A stretch of 64,000 bases of DNA from Streptomyces formicae (GTDB lineage: Bacteria > Actinomycetota > Actinomycetes > Streptomycetales > Streptomycetaceae), in assembly GCF_022647665.1 (NCBI RefSeq), contig NZ_CP071872.1, positions 4,712,001 through 4,776,000 of the forward strand, given 5' to 3'. Under the pieces are notes generated by a model. The model was given only the letters and a program-made list of their open reading frames with translations, made no database searches and had not been told where the DNA came from. A program made the translations under genes and the position numbers. Shown here one piece after another: positions 43,103 through 51,331 of this stretch (within the stretch, counting starts at the first letter, position 1; every line of letters starts with the position of its first letter).

Positions 43103-43543
43103 TCACACCGCGCCGCGACCGGTCCCGTCCTGGACCGCCGCACCCAGCGCCGCGATGACATCGGCCTTGCGGGGCTGTCCCGACGCGCGGCGTACGATCC
43201 GGCCGCGGGCGTCCAGGACCAGCACGGTCGGCGTCCTCAGGATGTCCAGCTCGCGCACGAGCGAGAGCCGGTCCTCGGCATCGAGTTCGACGTGGACGAC
43301 GCCGTCGACCATGTCCGCCACCTCGGCGAGCGTGCGCCGAGTCGCCCGGCAGGGCTGGCAGAAGGCGCTGGAGAACTGCACCAGCGTGGCCCGCTCCCCC
43401 AGTTCCGCACCCAGCTCGGCCGCCCCGAGCCTGCGCTCCTCGTCCCGCCCGCGCACCTTCAGCCTCCCGCTCGTCCGCCGGTGCAGCAGACCGAAGGCCC
43501 CCGCCACGGCGAGGACCGCCGCACACACCACAAGTCCGGTCAT
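43103..43543 (-). CDS. Membrane-anchored thioredoxin-fold protein
   Basis: The protein has 146 residues. An N-terminal membrane helix (TGLVVCAAVLAVAGAFGLL) is followed by a thioredoxin fold with the active site QFSSAFCQPCRATRRTL (CQPC) and the cis-proline in ILRTPTVLVLDARGRI. It should reduce or form disulfides on the outer face of the membrane. It diverges from the DUF4395 gene across about 93 bases, a pairing often seen in actinobacteria, and is followed by the cysteine leader peptide and flavin reductase on the same strand. Confidence 0.92.
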   Translation of the reverse strand: MTGLVVCAAVLAVAGAFGLLHRRTSGRLKVRGRDEERRLGAAELGAELGERATLVQFSSAFCQPCRATRRTLAEVADMVDGVVHVELDAEDRLSLVRELDILRTPTVLVLDARGRIVRRASGQPRKADVIAALGAAVQDGTGRGAV

Positions 43544-43636
43544 CGTTCCCTTCCGATCCGACTGCCTTGCCAGCGTTCACAGGACCGCAAAGATTCCCGC
43601 GCTCCTCATCCGCGTCTGCTGCGGGATGCTGTCGCC

Positions 43637-44065
43637 ATGGATGCCGCCATGGACATCGACGTCAGAGGGCCGCGCTTCGGCGCCGCCGTCACCACGGTCG
43701 TACTCGCCGCCGTTCTCATCACCTCCAGCTGGGTGCTGCTCGCCTGGCAGACGCTGTGCTTCGCCGCCGGAGCGGTGGCCGGCGTGCAACGGTCACCGTA
43801 CGGGTGGCTGTTCCGCCGCCTCATACGCCCGAGGATCGGCCCGCCCACGGAGGCCGAGTCTCCCGCTCCGCCGCGGTTCGCGCAGGGGGTCGGGCTCGTC
43901 TTCGCGCTGCTGGGGCTCGTCGGCTACGCCTGGGGGCCGCAGTGGCTGGGCATGGCGGCCACGGGATGCGCGCTGGCCGCCGCCTTCCTGAACGCGGCGT
44001 TCTCGTACTGCCTGGGGTGCGAGCTGTATCTGCTGCTCCGCCGGGCCGCTCCGGCGCGCGGATGA
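43637..44065 (+). CDS. DUF4395 membrane protein
   Basis: The protein has 142 residues from the ATG at 43637 (MDAAMDIDVRGPRFGAAVTT); an ATG four codons later is possible. It has about four hydrophobic segments (TTVVLAAVLITSSWVLLAW; LGLVFALLGLVGYAWG; ACALAAAFLNAAFSYCLGCE-like end). The final FSYCLGCELYLLLRR contains two cysteines and is the family mark. DUF4395 proteins are usually encoded beside thioredoxin or rhodanese genes, as here, so a role in membrane thiol or sulfur handling is likely but unproven. Confidence 0.9.
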   Translation: MDAAMDIDVRGPRFGAAVTTVVLAAVLITSSWVLLAWQTLCFAAGAVAGVQRSPYGWLFRRLIRPRIGPPTEAESPAPPRFAQGVGLVFALLGLVGYAWGPQWLGMAATGCALAAAFLNAAFSYCLGCELYLLLRRAAPARG

Positions 44066-44275
44066 CACATGGGTGAAGCGTCGATGACGCGCGGAGGGAG
44101 CGCGGAATGCCGCGATCCGTGACGCGACGTGACAAGAATCTCGCCGTGTGAGGCGCCCAGGACTGGCCGTAACGCCGCGCATGGGGCACGATCTGCCCAA
44201 TGCCGAAAACCTACGGCTGCGTAACTTCCGCCGGGTGAACCCTCCCGGGGCACAGTAAGGAAGGGTCTCCCGACG

Positions 44276-45016
44276 ATGGCAGAGCTCGTCTACCGGCCGG
44301 TCATCGGCGCCGCACTCACGATGTTCAAGGCGCTCGACCTGAGGATCGAGACCAAGGGGGCGGAGAACATTCCGCGCTCCGGAGGTGCGGTGCTGGTGAG
44401 CAACCACATCAGCTACCTCGACTTCGTCTTCTCCGGCCTCGCGGCGCTGCCACAGAAGCGGCTGGTCCGCTTCATGGCGAAGGAGTCGGTGTTCCGGCAC
44501 CGGATCTCGGGCCCGCTGATGCGCGGGATGAAGCACATTCCCGTCGACCGGGCACAGGGCGAGGAGGCTTACGCGCACGCGCTGGACTCGCTGCGGTCCG
44601 GCGAGATCGTCGGGGTCTTTCCCGAGGCCACGATCTCGCAGTCGTTCACGCTGAAGAGCTTCAAGTCGGGTGCCGCGCGGCTCGCCCAGGAGGCCGGGGT
44701 GCCGCTGATCCCGATGGCGCTCTGGGGCACCCAGCGACTGTGGACGAAGGGGCGGCCGAAGGACCTCAGGCGCAGCCACATCCCGGTGACGATCCGGGTC
44801 GGCGAGCCGGTGGAGGCACCCGCCGACCAGTACGCCGGCGCGATCACCCGGCGGCTGCGGGAGCGCGTGCAGGAGCTGCTGGAGGCGGCGCAGCGCGCCT
44901 ACCCCGTTCGCCCCAGGGACGCGGCCGACACCTGGTGGGTGCCCTCGCACCTCGGGGGTACGGCGCCGACTCCCGCCGAGATCCGCGAGGCCGAGCGGAG
45001 CGTTCAGAACAGCTGA
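44276..45016 (+). CDS. plsC: 1-acyl-glycerol-3-phosphate acyltransferase
   Basis: The protein has 246 residues. The acyltransferase blocks are in order: catalytic NHISYLDFVFSG (NHxxxxD), MAKESVFRHR, GIMGVFPEATIS-type block seen as GEIVGVFPEATISQSFT, and VPLIPMALWGTQRLW. It transfers a fatty acyl chain to lysophosphatidate in membrane phospholipid synthesis. ATG is preceded by AAGGAAGGGTCTCCCGACG. It is convergent with the B3/B4 gene. Streptomyces carry several PlsC paralogues, and which acceptor this one uses is not clear. Confidence 0.93.
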   Translation: MAELVYRPVIGAALTMFKALDLRIETKGAENIPRSGGAVLVSNHISYLDFVFSGLAALPQKRLVRFMAKESVFRHRISGPLMRGMKHIPVDRAQGEEAYAHALDSLRSGEIVGVFPEATISQSFTLKSFKSGAARLAQEAGVPLIPMALWGTQRLWTKGRPKDLRRSHIPVTIRVGEPVEAPADQYAGAITRRLRERVQELLEAAQRAYPVRPRDAADTWWVPSHLGGTAPTPAEIREAERSVQNS

Positions 45017-45047
45017 GGCCGCTGGAGCCGGCGTAGCCGCTGAAACG

Positions 45048-45740
45048 TCACTCCGGGGTGCGGACGGTGATCCGCGCCCCGGGGCTCAACTTCTCCAGGG
45101 ACTCGGCGAGTTCGACGCCCGCTACCTGGAGCTCCCCGGTGGTCATCGGAGCGAGCGACTCCAGCAGGAAGATCGCGTTCACCGACTCCTCGGTGAGCCG
45201 GGTGCGCGGGCCCTGGCGCCAGTTCCAGCGCCGGCAGGTGACACCCGCGTCGTCGCACCAGACGATCTCGCCCGCATCCGGGTGCTCGACCGTCGCCACC
45301 CCCGCCGCGACCGTGGTGAACGGCTCGTCGCCGGTGGCGCGCACCAGGCGCATGCCGCCCTCGATCCGGTCCAGGTCCTCGCCGCCGACCGGGACGAGGT
45401 GGGCCACGCTGATCGCGTTGTACGCGTCGACCAGCGCATTGATGCGCGGCAGCCCGCCGTCCGCCAGGGCTCGCTTGGCGAGCGCCTCCGCCGAGTTTCG
45501 GGTACGGGACGGCTTGGCGCCGAAGGCGGTGTAGGCGGCGCGCCAGGCGGCCATGTGCGGGTCCTCGTGCGGCGCCCGGCCGCCGAGCCGCTCGGCGAGC
45601 CTGTGCGCGGCGTCGTCGAGCAGCGCCGAACTCGCCGCGTTACTGGGCCCGTTGACCAGGCCGTGGGCCTCGATCGCGAGATGGGTGAAGCCGGGGACGA
45701 GGGTGCGCACCTCGTCGGAAACGGTGAGCGTGAGGGTCAT
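45048..45740 (-). CDS. B3/B4 domain protein
   Basis: The protein has 230 residues. The B3/B4 (tRNA synthetase beta-subunit type) fold is visible in HMAAWRAAYTAFGAKPSRTR, LPRINALVDAYNAISVAHLV and PVGGEDLDRIEGGMRLVRA. Stand-alone B3/B4 proteins may edit or bind mis-charged aminoacyl groups, but this is not demonstrated for the actinobacterial type. Its 5' region has two close palindromes. It is downstream of the threonine aldolase gene by 113 bases, and with its own promoter signals. Confidence 0.88.
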   Translation of the reverse strand: MTLTLTVSDEVRTLVPGFTHLAIEAHGLVNGPSNAASSALLDDAAHRLAERLGGRAPHEDPHMAAWRAAYTAFGAKPSRTRNSAEALAKRALADGGLPRINALVDAYNAISVAHLVPVGGEDLDRIEGGMRLVRATGDEPFTTVAAGVATVEHPDAGEIVWCDDAGVTCRRWNWRQGPRTRLTEESVNAIFLLESLAPMTTGELQVAGVELAESLEKLSPGARITVRTPE

Positions 45741-45773
45741 CGTCTGCCTTGCTTCGGCGCTTCACAGCGCAAC

Positions 45774-45819
45774 GGAGTGGACTGCACAGTCCATGATACG
45801 GCACTGCGCAGTCCACTCC
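45774..45819. promoter_or_regulatory. Two related palindromes upstream of the B3/B4 gene
   Basis: GGACTGCACAGTCC (45779-45792) and GCACTGCGCAGTCC (45801-45814) are similar dyads. Outer arms GGAGTGGACTGC and GCAGTCCACTCC also pair over the whole region. This arrangement fits either a double repressor site or a long hairpin in the leader of the B3/B4 gene. Confidence 0.55.
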
Positions 45820-45853
45820 GCCGATCTCCGCCACTCAAGGCCGACGGCGGCGG

Positions 45854-46933
45854 CTACCTGGCCATCTCTTCCTTCAGCGCCAGCAGGAACGCGTCCACGT
45901 CGTCCTCGGCGGTGTCGAAGGAGCACATCCACCGGACGTCGCCGGCCGCCTCGTCCCAGAAGTAGAAGCGGAACCGCTGCTGGAGCCGCCGGCTCACGTC
46001 GTGCGGCAGCCGGGCGAAGACCGCGTTGGCCTGCACCGGGTAGAGGATCTCGACGCCGTCCACCGCCCGCACGCCTTCGGCGAGGCGCTGCGCCATGGCG
46101 TTGGAGTGCCGGGCGTTGCGCAGCCACAGGTCCTTGGCGAGCAGGGCCTCCAACTGCACCGACACGAACCGCATCTTGGAGGCAAGCTGCATCGACAGCT
46201 TGCGCAGGTGCTTCATATGGCTGACGGCGTCGGGGTTGAGCACGACGACGGCCTCGCCGAAGAGCATCCCGTTCTTCGTGCCGCCGTAGGAGACGACGTC
46301 CACGCCGACCGCGTTGGTGAACGCGCGCATCGGCACGTCCAGCGACGCGGCGGCGTTGGCTATCCGCGCCCCGTCGAGGTGGACCTTCATGCCGAGGCCG
46401 TGCGCGTGGTCGACGATCGCGCGGATCTCGTCGACCGTGTAGACGGTGCCGAGTTCGGTGTTCTGGGTGATCGAGACGACCTGCGGCATGGCGCGGTGCT
46501 CGTCGTCCCAGCCGTACGCCTGCCGGTCGATCAGCTCGGGCGTGAGCTTGCCGTCCGCCGTGGGGACGGTCAGCAGCTTGAGGCCGCCGACCCGCTCCGG
46601 CGCCCCGCACTCGTCGACGTTGATGTGCGCCGACTCGGCGCAGATCACCGCGCCCCAGCGGTCGGTGAGCGCCTGGAGCGCGACGACGTTGGCCCCGGTG
46701 CCGTTGAAGACGGGGAAAGCCTCGGCGGATGAGCCGAAGTGGCTGTGCATGATCCGCTGGAGGTGGTCCGTGTAGTCGTCCTCGCCGTAGGAGACCTGGT
46801 GGCCGCCGTTGGCCAGGGCCAGGGCGGCCAGGATCTCCGGGTGTGCGCCCGCGTAGTTGTCGCTGGCAAAGCCCCGTACGTCGGGGTCGTGGTGCCGTCG
46901 GGCATCCGTCCTCAGGGGTGTCGACGGGGTCAC
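45854..46933 (-). CDS. Low-specificity L-threonine aldolase family enzyme
   Basis: The protein has 359 residues from a GTG at 46933 that overlaps the SDR stop as GTGA. The PLP lysine is in VVSYGGTKNGMLFGEAVVV, substrate residues in HLDGARIANAAASL, and FNGTGANVVALQAL is the N-terminal cofactor loop. Family enzymes cleave threonine or related beta-hydroxy amino acids to glycine and aldehyde. It is the last gene of a tight operon with DUF6421 and SDR genes. The conserved association suggests it acts on a product made by the SDR enzyme, but the substrate is unknown. Confidence 0.92.
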   Translation of the reverse strand: MTPSTPLRTDARRHHDPDVRGFASDNYAGAHPEILAALALANGGHQVSYGEDDYTDHLQRIMHSHFGSSAEAFPVFNGTGANVVALQALTDRWGAVICAESAHINVDECGAPERVGGLKLLTVPTADGKLTPELIDRQAYGWDDEHRAMPQVVSITQNTELGTVYTVDEIRAIVDHAHGLGMKVHLDGARIANAAASLDVPMRAFTNAVGVDVVSYGGTKNGMLFGEAVVVLNPDAVSHMKHLRKLSMQLASKMRFVSVQLEALLAKDLWLRNARHSNAMAQRLAEGVRAVDGVEILYPVQANAVFARLPHDVSRRLQQRFRFYFWDEAAGDVRWMCSFDTAEDDVDAFLLALKEEMAR

Positions 46934-47688
46934 GGCTCGGGGGTCAGCCACAGACGCTGTCCATTCACTTCCGGGGCGGGCCGGTCCCAGACTCCGGCAA
47001 TGGCCTCGGCCAGTTCCTCGACGTCCGTGAAGCCCGCGAACTTCGCATTGGGGCGCTCGGCGCGCATGGCGTCGTGCACCAGTGCCTTGATGATCAGGAT
47101 GGCAGCCGCGGCACGCGGGCCCTCCTCGCCCCCAGCCTTCCGGAAGGAGTCGGCGAGCGCCAGGGTCCATGCCTCGGCGGCCGCCTTGGCCGCGGCATAG
47201 GCGGCGTTGCCCTCGGTGGGCTTGGCCGCGCCGGACTGGCTGACCAGCACGAAGCGACCGCGGTCGCTGCGCTTGAGCGCGTCGTGGAAGGCGAGCGAGG
47301 TGTGCTGGACCGTGCGGATCAGCAGCCTCTCCAGCAGCTCCCAGTCGGCGAGGTCCGTCTCGGCGAAGGTCGCGCTGCCGCGCCAGCCGCCGACGAGATG
47401 CACCAGCCCGTCGACGCGGCCGAACTCCTTCTCGGTCTGGTTGGCCCAGTCGCGGGCCGCGCTCGGGTCGAGAAGGTCGACCGTGTCCCCGGTGACGGTC
47501 GCGCCCCCGTGGGCGTACCGGGCGGCGTCGACCGCCTCGGCGAGGCGCTCGGTGTCCGCGTCGGCGCCCACGACGACCGCTCCGGCCTCCGCCAGGCGGA
47601 GCAGCGTGGCGCGGCCGGCCGGCCCTGCGGCCCCGGCCACCGCGATCACGGCACCGTCCAGCACACCACCGTTGTTGTTCGAGTCCAT
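46930..47688 (-). CDS. SDR-family oxidoreductase
   Basis: The protein has 252 residues from the ATG at 47688, which follows GAGGAGACCCGG. A GTG at 47727 that overlaps the DUF6421 stop as GTGA is a second possible start. The NAD(P) motif is VIAVAGAAGPAGRATLLRLA, followed by HLVGGWRGSATFAETDL, and the active site tyrosine-lysine pair is in GNAAYAAAKAAAEAWTLALA. It reduces or oxidises an alcohol/ketone group. It lies between DUF6421 and threonine aldolase, with overlaps of a few bases, so the three are translated together. Confidence 0.92.
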   Translation of the reverse strand: MDSNNNGGVLDGAVIAVAGAAGPAGRATLLRLAEAGAVVVGADADTERLAEAVDAARYAHGGATVTGDTVDLLDPSAARDWANQTEKEFGRVDGLVHLVGGWRGSATFAETDLADWELLERLLIRTVQHTSLAFHDALKRSDRGRFVLVSQSGAAKPTEGNAAYAAAKAAAEAWTLALADSFRKAGGEEGPRAAAAILIIKALVHDAMRAERPNAKFAGFTDVEELAEAIAGVWDRPAPEVNGQRLWLTPEP

Positions 47689-47723
47689 CCGGGTCTCCTC
47701 CGTGGTCTCCTCCGTGCCAGAGC

Positions 47724-49124
47724 TCACGCGGCGACTCGCTCAGCCTTGTCGTCGGCGGTGATCCCCTTGGTCGAGGCGATCACGTCCTTGAGCTTCTTGG
47801 ACAGCGCCTCATAGAACATGCTGAGCGGAAATTCGTCCGGAAGCACGTCGTCCACGAGCTTGCGCGGCGGCTGGGTGAGGTCCAGGGCGTCCGGGCCCTT
47901 GGCCCAGCGGGAGCCGGGGTGCGGCGCGAGGTAGCCGGAGACCAGCTCGTACGCCTTGAACCAGTGGACGAGCTTCGGACGGTCGATGCCCTCGCGGTAC
48001 AGCGTCTCGATATCGGCGCAGAGCTGGTTGGTGATCTGCGGGGCCCGCTCCCAGTCGATCTTCAGCTGGTTGTCCGTCCAGCGCACCACGTCGTGCTTGT
48101 GGAGGTACGCGAAGAGCAGCTGGCCGCCGAGGCCGTCGTAGTTGCGTACGCGGTCGCCGGTGACGGGGAAGCGGAACATGCGGTCGAAGAGCACCGCGTA
48201 CTGGACGTCGCGGCCGTGCGCGTTGCCCTCGGCCTCCAGCTTCACGGCCTCCTTGAAGGCGGTGAGATCGCAGCGGAGCTCCTCCAGGCCGTACATCCAG
48301 AACGGCTGGCGCTGCTTGATCATGAACGGGTCGAAGGGCAGGTCGCCGTGGCTGTGGGTGCGGTCGTGGACCATGTCCCAGAGGACGAACGCCTTCTCGC
48401 AGCGCTCCTGGTCGTGGACCATCGCGGCGATGTCGTCGGGCAGCTCGACGCCGAGGATGTCGACGGCTGCGGCCGTGACACGGCGGAAGCGGGCCGCCTC
48501 GCGGTCGCAGAAGATGCCGCCCCAGCTGAACCGCTCGGGCGCCTCGCGCACGGCTATGGTCTCCGGGAACAGCACGGCCGAGTTGGTGTCGTAGCCGGCG
48601 GTGAAGTCCTCGAAGGTGATGCCGCAGAAGAGCGGGTTGTCGTAGCGGGTGGCCTCCAGCTCGGCGAGCCACTCAGGCCAGACCATGCGCAGCACGACCG
48701 CTTCGAGGTTGCGGTCCGGATTGCCGTTCTGCGTGTACATGGGGAAGACGACCAGGTGCTGGAGGCCGTCCACGCGGTTCGCGGCGGGCTGGAACGCGAG
48801 CAGCGAGTCCAGGAAGTCCGGCACGTCGAAGGCGCTGTCGGCCCACTTCCTCAGGTCGGCGACGAGCGCACGGTGATACACGGCGTCGTGCGGGAGCAGC
48901 GGGGAGAGCTCCTCGACCGCGGCGGTCACCCGCTCGACCGCGTGCTCGGCGGTGGCGCGCGCCGGAGCGGCCTCCGCGTCGAAGTCGATCGAGCCGTCCT
49001 TGGACTGCCAGGGCCGGATCTCCTCGACGGCATCCTTGAGCGTGCGCCAGGCCGGATGCTCGACCACCCGGGCAGCGGTGGCGATCGCGCCACCCACAGC
49101 GTCCTGCACAAGAATTTCCGTCAT
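47724..49124 (-). CDS. DUF6421 protein
   Basis: The protein has 466 residues. It lacks signal or membrane segments. Conserved-looking segments are VFPMYTQNGNPDRNLEAVVL, GITFEDFTAGYDTNSAVLFP, ERFSWGGIFCDREAARFRRV and FVLWDMVHDRTHSHGDLPFD, rich in His, Asp and Glu and suggestive of a metal site (inference). I recognise it as the Streptomyces DUF6421 family, for which no function is known to me. It is the first gene of the operon with SDR and threonine aldolase. Its promoter region has a TTGTAC and TACGGT pair and a 9-bp inverted repeat. Confidence 0.9.
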   Translation of the reverse strand: MTEILVQDAVGGAIATAARVVEHPAWRTLKDAVEEIRPWQSKDGSIDFDAEAAPARATAEHAVERVTAAVEELSPLLPHDAVYHRALVADLRKWADSAFDVPDFLDSLLAFQPAANRVDGLQHLVVFPMYTQNGNPDRNLEAVVLRMVWPEWLAELEATRYDNPLFCGITFEDFTAGYDTNSAVLFPETIAVREAPERFSWGGIFCDREAARFRRVTAAAVDILGVELPDDIAAMVHDQERCEKAFVLWDMVHDRTHSHGDLPFDPFMIKQRQPFWMYGLEELRCDLTAFKEAVKLEAEGNAHGRDVQYAVLFDRMFRFPVTGDRVRNYDGLGGQLLFAYLHKHDVVRWTDNQLKIDWERAPQITNQLCADIETLYREGIDRPKLVHWFKAYELVSGYLAPHPGSRWAKGPDALDLTQPPRKLVDDVLPDEFPLSMFYEALSKKLKDVIASTKGITADDKAERVAA

Positions 49125-49519
49125 GTCACTTCCTCCACAGGAGAACCTCGCGTCAAGACACCGTATCCATGCGCGTGTCTCCCGTACAAGTGGTGTCTTG
49201 GGAAATTATCCTGCCTCACCCCCTTGGTCACCGCAGATTTTGCTGCGACGGCCCGCTCCGGCGGCGATGACTTCGATCGGCCACCCATCGCCCACCCGGC
49301 GGCCCGAAAGCCCCGGACGCACTCGTCAAGGTCCGTACGACGCGCCCACGCGCGGGTGAGCCGGTGCGCCGCCCGGCCACCGGAGGCGCCCGTTCCCAGG
49401 CGCCCGCGGCCTCGTGCACGACCGGTTACGCCCGGGGCCGGGGCGGTTAGGCTGCCGCAGTGCCGCGTGGGGCACGAGCGCCGTACAGGAGCCGACAACA
49501 CGACGGAAGCGAGAAGATC
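49125..49519. other. Intergenic region with DUF6421 promoter signals
   Basis: On the minus strand TTGTAC and TACGGT, 18 bases apart, form a promoter for DUF6421 (about 49159-49190). It overlaps inverted 9-bp arms CAAGACACC (49154-49162) and GGTGTCTTG (49192-49200), a possible operator pair. A small dyad CGCAGATTTTGCTGCG lies near 49231. The remaining bases up to the GDPD start show only antisense frames of poor quality. Confidence 0.5.
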
Positions 49520-50203
49520 TTGAGTTTCCTCACCATCGGTCATCGCGGGGTCATGGGAGTCGAGCCGGAGAACACCCTCCGCTCCTTCGTCCGCGCCGAG
49601 CGCGAGGGCATGGACGCCATCGAACTCGACCTCCATCTGAGCAAGGACGGCGCCCTCGTCGTCATGCACGACGCCGAGGTGGACCGCACGACCGACGGCA
49701 CCGGCCCGATCGCCGAGAAGACCCTCGCCGAGCTGCGGGAGCTCGACGCAGGCCAGGGCGAGCACGTCCCGGTCTTCGAGGAGGTCCTGGACGCCGTGAG
49801 CGCGCCGCTCCAGGCGGAGATCAAGGACATCGCTGCGGCGCGGGCGCTCGCGGACGTGCTGCACAAGCGCGATCTGGTGGGCCGGGTGGAGGTGTCGTCC
49901 TTCCAGGACGACGCGGTCGCGGAGATCGCCAAGCTGGTGCCGGGCGCCCGGACCGCCCTCATCGCCAGCCGCTGGGACAGCGACGTGGTCGAGCGCGCGC
50001 AGGCGGTGGGTGCCACCGCCCTGGCGCTGAACATCCGCCGGCTGACCCTGGAGACCGTGGAGCGGGCGCACGCCGAAGGGCTGAAGGTCATCGGCTGGGT
50101 GGTCAACACCCAGAGCCATCTGCGGCTGGCGCGCGCCCTCGAACTCGACGGCGCGACCACCGACTTCCCCGAGATCCGGCGCACCGGCCGCTTCACGGCC
50201 TGA
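49520..50203 (+). CDS. Glycerophosphodiester phosphodiesterase
   Basis: The protein has 227 residues from a TTG at 49520 (SFLTIGHRGVMGVEPENTLR), because the conserved GHRG motif starts near residue 6 and AGCGAGAAG lies upstream. The catalytic His-Arg in GHRGVMGVEPENT, the metal ligands in MDAIELDLHLSKDGALVVMH and HDAEVDRTTDGTG, and ending VNTQSHLRLARAL all match GDPD. It should release sn-glycerol-3-phosphate from deacylated phospholipids. There is no signal peptide, so it is likely cytoplasmic. It is convergent with the GNAT gene. Confidence 0.93.
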   Translation: MSFLTIGHRGVMGVEPENTLRSFVRAEREGMDAIELDLHLSKDGALVVMHDAEVDRTTDGTGPIAEKTLAELRELDAGQGEHVPVFEEVLDAVSAPLQAEIKDIAAARALADVLHKRDLVGRVEVSSFQDDAVAEIAKLVPGARTALIASRWDSDVVERAQAVGATALALNIRRLTLETVERAHAEGLKVIGWVVNTQSHLRLARALELDGATTDFPEIRRTGRFTA

Positions 50204-50226
50204 GCCGGGCCTGCACCGGTCCGTGC

Positions 50227-50781
50227 CTACTGCGGCAGGTCCTTCACCAGCAGTTCGAATCGCAGGTCGTCGCGTTGGGGGATGCCGAAGCGCTCGTCGC
50301 CGTACGGGAACGGGGTCATCGTTCCCGTACGGCGGTAGCCGCGGCGCTCGTACCAGGCGATGAGCTCCTCGCGCTGCGTGATCACCGTCATGTGCATCTC
50401 ACGCACGCCCCACGACTCCCGCGCGATGCGCTCCGCCTCCGCGAGGACCTGCCGGCCGACACCGCCGCCCTGGAGCCCGGGGCGGACGGCGAACATCCCG
50501 AAGTACGCCGCATCGCCCCGGTGTTCGAGCTGGCAGCAGGCGGTCAGCTCCTCGTCCCGCTCGACGACGACGAGACGGCCGGCGGACGCGCTGATGACCT
50601 GCCGGACGCCGTCCGGGTCGGTCCGCTGCCCCGCCAGCAGGTCCGCCTCCGTGGTCCAGCCGGCTCGGCTGCTGTCCCCCCGGTAGGCCGACTCGATCAG
50701 CTCGACGAGCGCGGGCACATCGGCCTCGGTGGCGTCGCGGAAGGTCAGCCGGGCGGGGTCCTGCTGCGGGACGGTGGCCAT
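50227..50781 (-). CDS. GNAT-family N-acetyltransferase
   Basis: The protein has 184 residues from the ATG at 50781. The first acidic segment FRDATEADVPALVELIESAY and the acetyl-CoA loop RPGLQGGGVGRQVLAEAER are the GNAT marks, with YERRGYRRTGTMTPFPYGD at the end. The acceptor is unknown. The gene diverges from a VOC gene only 49 bases away. Confidence 0.92.
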   Translation of the reverse strand: MATVPQQDPARLTFRDATEADVPALVELIESAYRGDSSRAGWTTEADLLAGQRTDPDGVRQVISASAGRLVVVERDEELTACCQLEHRGDAAYFGMFAVRPGLQGGGVGRQVLAEAERIARESWGVREMHMTVITQREELIAWYERRGYRRTGTMTPFPYGDERFGIPQRDDLRFELLVKDLPQ

Positions 50782-50830
50782 GGCGTGCGTCTCCGATCTC
50801 TTCTGGGTGCTGCCGTCTAGTGTGCAGACC

Positions 50831-51217
50831 ATGATGCATGTGCTCAGCAGCCGCATCCTGCTGCGGCCGACCGATCCCGAGCGGTCCCGCCGGTTCTACG
50901 AGGACGTTCTCAATCTTCAGATCTACCGCGAGTTCGGCACCGGCCCCGAGCGCGGGACGGTCTACTTCCTCGGCGGCGGCTTCCTGGAGCTCTCCGGGCG
51001 CTCGGACGCCCCGCCCGCCCCCGGGCTCGCCCTCTGGCTCCAGGTCTCGGACGTGAAGGCGGCGTACGGGCACGTCCTGAAGCACCGTGCGCCGGTGGAC
51101 CGGCCGCCGCAGCGGGAACCGTGGGGGCTCGTGGAGATGTGGCTGACCGACCCGGACGGGGTGCGGATCGCCGTGGTCGAGGTGCCCGAGGACCATCCCC
51201 TGCGCCACCGGCCCTGA
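50831..51217 (+). CDS. VOC-family (glyoxalase-like) protein
   Basis: The protein has 128 residues from the ATG at 50831 (MMHVLSSRILLRPTDPERSR). A single VOC module pair is seen: RRFYEDVLNLQIYREFG and YFLGGGFLELSGR, then VEMWLTDPDGVRIAVVE. A TAGTGT eight bases ahead of the ATG and no ribosome site suggest a leaderless message. The substrate is unknown. It shares a short promoter region with the divergent GNAT gene. Confidence 0.9.
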   Translation: MMHVLSSRILLRPTDPERSRRFYEDVLNLQIYREFGTGPERGTVYFLGGGFLELSGRSDAPPAPGLALWLQVSDVKAAYGHVLKHRAPVDRPPQREPWGLVEMWLTDPDGVRIAVVEVPEDHPLRHRP

Positions 51218-51331
51218 GGACGGCGAGGCGCCCGCGGCCCCGAGCGCGCCCCGCGTACGCCTGTGCGCTCGTATGTGTCGGGTGCGGAGCGGGCATCACC
51301 TCATCGACACCGTCGAACGGGGAGGTGCGCG

